DNA of 8,015 nt from Acidobacteriota bacterium (GTDB taxonomy: Bacteria > Acidobacteriota > Holophagae > Thermotomaculales > Thermotomaculaceae): the NCBI GenBank assembly GCA_003650445.1, contig QMQE01000120.1, forward strand, positions 1 through 8,015, read 5' to 3'. The position numbers were made by a program, and so were the translations under genes. Below the pieces are notes generated by a model. That model ran no database searches. It saw only the letters and a list, made by a program, of their open reading frames with translations, and was not told the origin of the DNA. The first letter of the stretch is position 1. Each line of letters opens with the position of its first letter. Shown here piece after piece: positions 4,584 to 8,015 of this stretch.

Positions 4584-5705
4584 ATGAAAACATTGATAAT
4601 GGGGCTGGGGAGGCAGGGGTTTCGGATTCTGGAACTGCTTCTTGAGAGAGATTTTGACCATGTGACCGTCTATGACAGGTCAAAAGATGCTGTTTCCAGT
4701 GCTGAAGAGCAATTCGGGAATCGGATCAGTGTGCTGGAGATAAGCCCCCTTGGGTGTAACGAACCCGAATGCGCATTGTCATCCTTCGATCTGCTGGTAG
4801 ACGCCTTGCCATCTGTCTGGTCCTACCCACTGCTGCAGGCAGCGGCAAAGGCTGGTATTCGCGTAGTCAGCGTTTCTTTTCTGGAAGAAGATTTTATGGC
4901 ATTGAATGCCGAGGCCCGGGCCTCGGGGACGTTAATTGTTCCGGATTGCGGGGCGGCCCCGGGATTTTCCCACCTCATGGCTGGTTACTCGGTGCGTAAA
5001 CTGGGCGGCGCGTCCCGGGTGGTGATGAAACTGGGGGCAATCCCGAAATCCCCTGTGGCACCGTTCTATCATAGCCTGACATGGTCGGTGGAAGACCTGA
5101 TGGAAGAATATGTCCGTCCGGCAAAAGTGAGAAGAAACGGGCAAATAAAAGCAGAAGGCCCCTTTGACAGCATACAGGAAGAGACAATTGCCGGGTTGAA
5201 GCTTCAGTCCTTTGTCAGTGATGGTGCACGGTCCTTTCTCACCTCTTATCCCGACGTGCAGGAAATGGAAGAACGAACGCTGCGCTGGCATGGTCACATG
5301 GAATTCATGGCCGGCCTGCGGGACGCGGGTTTCTTGTCACATGAGCCGATTCATCTGGGATCAATCGCCGTTATCCCCATCCGTTTTCTGGCGAAGGTGC
5401 TGGAAAAACAATTTGGAAATTTAGAACGGGACGATATGTTCATCATGGAAATTATAGTGGAAGGTGAAACCTGCAATCATGTCCATTATTACAATATGCC
5501 ATATAACCCTGAAATCGATGTATTCGGCCTGGTAAATTCCGTTGCTGTCACGGCGGCCGAAACCGCATCCATGATCCGGGATGGTGTGATTGATGAAAAA
5601 GGAGTGTTGCCGCTGGAATTACTGGCAACCGAAACCGTTTTCACCCGCATGGCAGACGCTCACCGCCGCCATGGTGCCACAGTGGAGCTGGAAAACCAAG
5701 CTTGA
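4584..5705 (+). CDS. Saccharopine dehydrogenase-family oxidoreductase
   Basis: The 373-residue protein has an N-terminal Rossmann fold, GLGRQG (7-12), with Asp31 at the end of the second strand, which suggests NAD(H). It continues with the family segment DCGAAPGFSHLMAG (121-134), then SVEDLMEEYVRPAKVRRNG and the ERTLRWHGH region typical of the catalytic domain. The family includes saccharopine reductases and dehydrogenases, L-lysine 6-dehydrogenase and carboxynorspermidine synthase. The overall length and these motifs are closest, by eye, to the lysine 6-dehydrogenase/saccharopine reductase type, but the substrate cannot be assigned from sequence. GGAGGGG at 4572-4578 fixes ATG 4584, and the upstream in-frame ATG near 4554 lacks a binding site. 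It follows tyrA in the same direction after 155 bases of repeats, so it may be a separate unit rather than part of the aromatic operon. Confidence 0.85.
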   Translation: MKTLIMGLGRQGFRILELLLERDFDHVTVYDRSKDAVSSAEEQFGNRISVLEISPLGCNEPECALSSFDLLVDALPSVWSYPLLQAAAKAGIRVVSVSFLEEDFMALNAEARASGTLIVPDCGAAPGFSHLMAGYSVRKLGGASRVVMKLGAIPKSPVAPFYHSLTWSVEDLMEEYVRPAKVRRNGQIKAEGPFDSIQEETIAGLKLQSFVSDGARSFLTSYPDVQEMEERTLRWHGHMEFMAGLRDAGFLSHEPIHLGSIAVIPIRFLAKVLEKQFGNLERDDMFIMEIIVEGETCNHVHYYNMPYNPEIDVFGLVNSVAVTAAETASMIRDGVIDEKGVLPLELLATETVFTRMADAHRRHGATVELENQA

Positions 5706-5842
5706 GAGAGGACAAGGTTAAGTGAGATGAGATGGGTTCTGACTTTCGGCGGCTAAAGGAGCAGGCGAACGGGGACTGGCCAACCGCCTTCAGGAATACA
5801 TACTACTCAATGCTCACTCTGCAGCGCTTACGCCGCTGTGGA
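5706..5842. other. Intergenic gap between convergent genes
   Basis: These 137 bases separate the ends of two converging genes. I see no hairpin with a T-run on either strand. The best structure is a 5-bp CAGCG/CGCTG stem near 5820-5838. No recognisable small gene or repeat was found. Confidence 0.5.
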
Positions 5843-6286
5843 TTAGTCTTCGGGCTCCTGAACCTCAATGTCGTTTTCACGGGCCCATTCAAGGAGAGCT
5901 TTCCGGGTTCTGTTTTCATCAAATGTGTACCACTTATCGAGAATGCCGAGGTTATCCAGAAAGTTCTTGAATTTGGAATAAGCACCACGCTTTTTGAAAA
6001 AGGATTCGACCGTATGTTTCAACTGCGGTATTTCCCGGTCAACAAATTCCCAGACCACTGAACTTCCCAGGTCCAGCTCACTTTTGTCCGGGAGTTTCAC
6101 AAAATCGTCGTCATTTTCAAGGCGTTCAATCTCGGCTTCGTCAATTTCTTCATCAAAATCAGAAAAAAAACAGATTTCTCCGGTTGATTTGGATATGAAA
6201 ACGTAAATCTGACACATATCCATGCCACTTTGTGCAATATCGTAGGCCTCTTCAAGTTTTTGAATTGTAAGTTTGTCTCCGTCCAT
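5843..6286 (-). CDS. UPF0158 family protein
   Basis: The 147-residue acidic protein matches the UPF0158 family by its pattern. It has a near-N-terminal segment YVFISKSTGEICFFSD, an acidic stretch, LPDKSELDLGSSVVWEF, and a C-terminal helical part with RGAYSKFKNFLDN, KWYTF and REWARENDIE-like features (here EWARENDIE). The biochemical function of this family is not known to me. ATG 6286 is chosen: it starts just before the conserved region and follows CCGGGGTAGCT, a weak ribosome binding site. An upstream TTG at 6334 would add 16 residues and is less likely. It lies 54 bases downstream of the toxin gene on the same strand, with no terminator between, so it may be co-transcribed with the toxin-antitoxin pair. 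Confidence 0.8.
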   Translation of the reverse strand: MDGDKLTIQKLEEAYDIAQSGMDMCQIYVFISKSTGEICFFSDFDEEIDEAEIERLENDDDFVKLPDKSELDLGSSVVWEFVDREIPQLKHTVESFFKKRGAYSKFKNFLDNLGILDKWYTFDENRTRKALLEWARENDIEVQEPED

Positions 6287-6340
6287 AGCTACCCCGGTTT
6301 TGATATGTTGTTTTCCTGATCGTAAATCTTGCAAACATAC

Positions 6341-6664
6341 TCAATCTGCTTTTCTGTTGTAGGCATCATCATGAGGAGCTAACAGGACAAATTTGATGGT
6401 TTCATCCGGTGTTTCCGGACAATCCGAACAGGCGACAACGACGTCATCCTGTTTTTTGCGGCAGGCGGAGCAATATAGGTAAATGATGATGAAATTTCGT
6501 TTTACAGGACAGGAATAAAATCCCTGCCAGTTTCCCTTCAACGGTTCTCCCACAGTGAGAGGGTTTTCCATAATCATATCCACTTTTCGTTTTACAAGTT
6601 CCCGGATGTTTGCGTGTTTTTTCAATGCCTTGATAAAAGCCGATTCAAACCTTGCTTCCATCAT
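6341..6664 (-). CDS. RelE/ParE-superfamily toxin with four-Cys insert
   Basis: This 107-residue protein lies directly downstream of a ribbon-helix-helix antitoxin and overlaps it by ATGA (6661-6664), the usual antitoxin-then-toxin arrangement. The fold cues are an N-terminal helical pair (KALKKHANIRELVKRKVD), PLKGNWQGFYSCPVKRNFIIIY (the strand region carrying Lys43 and Arg56), and a C-terminal strand ending IKFVLLAPHDDAY (His98, Tyr102). These match RelE-like mRNA interferases and ParE relatives. Unusually, a CxxC-X10-CxxC set (Cys65, 68, 79, 82) sits between the third strand and the C-terminal strand and probably binds zinc. I recall similar Cys-bearing toxins, so this is likely a defined subfamily. 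If RelE-like it would cleave ribosome-bound mRNA, and if ParE-like it would inhibit gyrase. The sequence does not decide between them. ATG 6664 is used, although ATG 6661 is adjacent. Confidence 0.8.
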   Translation of the reverse strand: MMEARFESAFIKALKKHANIRELVKRKVDMIMENPLTVGEPLKGNWQGFYSCPVKRNFIIIYLYCSACRKKQDDVVVACSDCPETPDETIKFVLLAPHDDAYNRKAD

Positions 6665-6918
6665 TCACCAAAGAGATCTGCGTAAGAATGCCAGCGTGCA
6701 TCCCCATTCTTGAGCTTTATTGCGACTGTTTCCATGGCCTGTTGAAACGCAGGGTCTGACAGAAATTGTTCCACTTCTTTTCCCTCGGTCTTTCGTTTCA
6801 GCGCCAGAAGATACTGCGTGAAAATGTCAGCGATGGTTGTCCGGTTTTCCGCAGCGATTGTCTTTGCGAAATCTGCGAGGTCCTGATCCAGACTGACATT
6901 AATTCGTGTCTTTGCCAT
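6661..6918 (-). CDS. Ribbon-helix-helix antitoxin
   Basis: The 85-residue protein opens with TRINVSLDQDLADFAKTIA, the beta-strand and first helix of a ribbon-helix-helix DNA-binding domain, followed by a second helix (TIADIFTQYLLALKRK). The C-terminal half (about residues 45-85) is polar and probably wraps around the toxin. Antitoxins of this type neutralise the toxin and repress their own promoter as the complex. The start is firm: GGGAGGAGA precedes ATG 6918. Its stop overlaps the toxin start by four bases. An 8-bp inverted repeat over the promoter is the expected operator. Confidence 0.85.
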   Translation of the reverse strand: MAKTRINVSLDQDLADFAKTIAAENRTTIADIFTQYLLALKRKTEGKEVEQFLSDPAFQQAMETVAIKLKNGDARWHSYADLFGE

Positions 6919-6938
6919 TTTTCTCCTCCCTTCTCTCT

Positions 6939-6964
6939 GTTCCCAATATACACACGTTGGGAAC
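6939..6964. promoter_or_regulatory. Probable toxin-antitoxin operator (8-bp inverted repeat)
   Basis: GTTCCCAA (6939-6946) and TTGGGAAC (6957-6964) are perfect inverted repeats separated by 10 bp. They overlap the -10 region and the -10/-35 spacer of the toxin-antitoxin promoter. Ribbon-helix-helix dimers bind paired half-sites of this type, so repression by the antitoxin or by the complex is likely. The repeat itself is certain. Its role is inferred from position. Confidence 0.75.
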
Positions 6965-6973
6965 CAATGCCAA
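6945..6973 (-). promoter_or_regulatory. Toxin-antitoxin operon promoter
   Basis: On the minus strand TTGGCA (6973-6968) and TATATT (6950-6945) are spaced by 17 bp, which is close to the sigma70 consensus. Transcription would start near 6938, about 20 bases before the antitoxin start codon at 6918. The element is overlapped by the inverted repeat at 6939-6964. Confidence 0.75.
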
Positions 6974-6991
6974 GCGTTTTCGGCCTTTTTC

Positions 6992-7020
6992 TTGACGTTC
7001 TCGAACCGAAAGCATAGAAT
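6992..7020 (+). promoter_or_regulatory. Sigma70-type promoter of the secreted-protein gene
   Basis: TTGACG (6992-6997) and TAGAAT (7015-7020) are separated by 17 bp. The start codon lies at 7051, with AGGGAG (7037-7042) as ribosome binding site. The promoter points away from the toxin-antitoxin promoter, and the two -35 elements are about 18 bp apart, so regulation of one could affect the other. Confidence 0.7.
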
Positions 7021-7050
7021 CAGTTCAACAAAAAAAAGGGAGTGTGTTCC

Positions 7051-8015
7051 ATGAATGACAACGGGAAAATGCGGGTCAGGTTTATTCTAATCTCGATTCT
7101 ATTGCTTTTCTCGTTTACAATGGCATTTTCTCATCCGATTTTTGTGAAACTGACAAAGCGAACTGTTTCGGATGATGGATCTTTGAGTTTTGTGGTTTTT
7201 GGTAATTCTCCAAGGGAGCATTTGAAACTGCCAGACATTAACCTGTCAAAAGCCGAGTTTTTTGAGGAATATTATACAGATACTGAAAGCGATGACCCCC
7301 AGATTTCAATTATGGTGATGAGATTTCCGGATAAAGATCTGCTCTACATCGACAAAAACAACGATGAGGATTTGACAGATGATGGGCCACCTGCGGTGTT
7401 TCCAAAAAATCAGAACGATTTTATTTTTGGAATTGTGGGAGCGAAGGATAAGAAACAGGTTACAAGAATCTTATTACGGCGGTGGCTTATTTCCCGGGAT
7501 TCGGGAGAAAAGAAACCCGGGCATTTTGGGATTTATGATTCCAGAGGAAACTTGAACAGGGAGATTGTCACCCACTTTGCCGGAAGATACCCCGGATTCA
7601 AGGGAGAAGCGGGAAGTTATTATCTTGATTACAGGGTTAATGTAAGCCGTGGAATCGTTCGGTTTCCCGATGGAACATTCCAGATCGGGATATTTGATGC
7701 CAATAACAACGGCCTTTTTAACGATGGGAACGGGGAAAACCCGGATCTCCTGCTCATTGACCTGAACCGGGATGGCAAAATGTCAGGATTGAATCCTGAA
7801 GAGGCGCTCTATTATGATGAGGGATTCAAAATCGGGAGCCAGCGCTATTCGCTCACTGAAGTCGACCCCTACGGCAGGTTCATCAAAATCACCAGAGCAA
7901 CAGGAAAAGAAAAGTTGCCTCTGCTGGAGAGAATGGGGGGCGATACGTTAAAATCTACAAGCACATTCAAGCTGAATCCCGGCTTCTGGAAGCTTTCATT
8001 TTCAGATGTAATCCA
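7051..8015 (+). CDS. Secreted protein with Asp-rich Ca-loop-like motifs (partial)
   Basis: This open frame continues without a stop to the window edge, giving 321 codons. It begins with a charged stretch and a hydrophobic run (FILISILLLFSFTMAFS, about residues 11-27), a Sec-type signal peptide with a likely cleavage site near residues 25-28 and no lipobox Cys. The mature part has three Asp/Asn-rich loops like EF-hand or dockerin calcium loops: DKNNDEDL (from residue 101), DANNNGLF (from 216) and DLNRDGKM (from 237). The last two are close together. It then shows FKIGSQRYSLTEVDPYGRFIKI. By memory this layout resembles N-terminal regions that precede a thioredoxin/TlpA-like domain in some secreted proteins, but that domain, if present, lies outside the window. 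I cannot name the gene. ATG 7051 is supported by AGGGAG upstream. The second ATG (7069) has a poorer site. Confidence 0.8.
   Translation, partial: MNDNGKMRVRFILISILLLFSFTMAFSHPIFVKLTKRTVSDDGSLSFVVFGNSPREHLKLPDINLSKAEFFEEYYTDTESDDPQISIMVMRFPDKDLLYIDKNNDEDLTDDGPPAVFPKNQNDFIFGIVGAKDKKQVTRILLRRWLISRDSGEKKPGHFGIYDSRGNLNREIVTHFAGRYPGFKGEAGSYYLDYRVNVSRGIVRFPDGTFQIGIFDANNNGLFNDGNGENPDLLLIDLNRDGKMSGLNPEEALYYDEGFKIGSQRYSLTEVDPYGRFIKITRATGKEKLPLLERMGGDTLKSTSTFKLNPGFWKLSFSDVI

Noticed and set aside
5819..5842. Small hairpin (CAGCG/CGCTG) between convergent genes as a bidirectional terminator
   Set aside because: It has only five base pairs and no T-run on either strand.
5732..6061. 109-residue plus-strand ORF
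   Set aside because: Two thirds overlap the UPF0158 gene on the other strand. There is no clear ribosome binding site and no recognisable similarity.
6287..6334. TTG-initiated N-terminal extension of the UPF0158 protein
   Set aside because: The extra 16 residues precede the conserved region. ATG 6286 has a better-placed, though weak, ribosome binding site.

Overview
The window reads as a bacterial chromosome segment of moderate GC content, probably from a Gram-negative anaerobe. A sulfate-reducing deltaproteobacterium (Desulfobacterota) would fit the compact aroF-aroA-pheA-tyrA gene order and the protein style. That placement is an inference from memory of similar clusters, not a computed result.

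Layout. Positions 1-134 hold the edge of a transposase-like remnant on the minus strand. Positions 190-410 form a regulatory leader: a sigma70-type promoter, a very short ORF ending in eight consecutive Phe/Tyr codons, and two tandem hairpins with U-runs. The first hairpin's 3' arm can instead pair with the second's 5' arm. Positions 415-4428 hold four tightly packed or overlapping plus-strand genes: DAHP synthase (aroF), EPSP synthase (aroA), chorismate mutase/prephenate dehydratase (pheA) and prephenate dehydrogenase (tyrA). They cover the first shikimate step, the penultimate step to chorismate, and both branches to Phe and Tyr. The simplest reading is one operon controlled by ribosome-mediated attenuation that senses charged tRNA-Phe and tRNA-Tyr together.

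Positions 4429-4583 hold six 7-bp tandem repeats, an inverted copy of the repeat at the end of tyrA, and a strong imperfect palindrome. Next comes a saccharopine dehydrogenase-family gene (4584-5705). On the minus strand, 6918 to 5843 carries a ribbon-helix-helix antitoxin, a RelE/ParE-like toxin with a four-cysteine insert, and a UPF0158-family gene. The toxin-antitoxin promoter overlaps an 8-bp inverted repeat that is a likely autoregulatory operator. A divergent promoter at 6992-7020 drives a secreted protein with Asp/Asn-rich calcium-loop-like motifs that runs off the right end.

The most interesting element is the leader at 190-410. It appears to be a dual Phe/Tyr attenuator in front of an aromatic operon, with a chain of mutually exclusive RNA pairings and possibly a leaderless leader-peptide start. 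Two protein features agree with control at the leader: this DAHP synthase lacks the N-terminal regulatory domain of some relatives, and PheA has an altered ESRP motif (ESVP) in its ACT domain.
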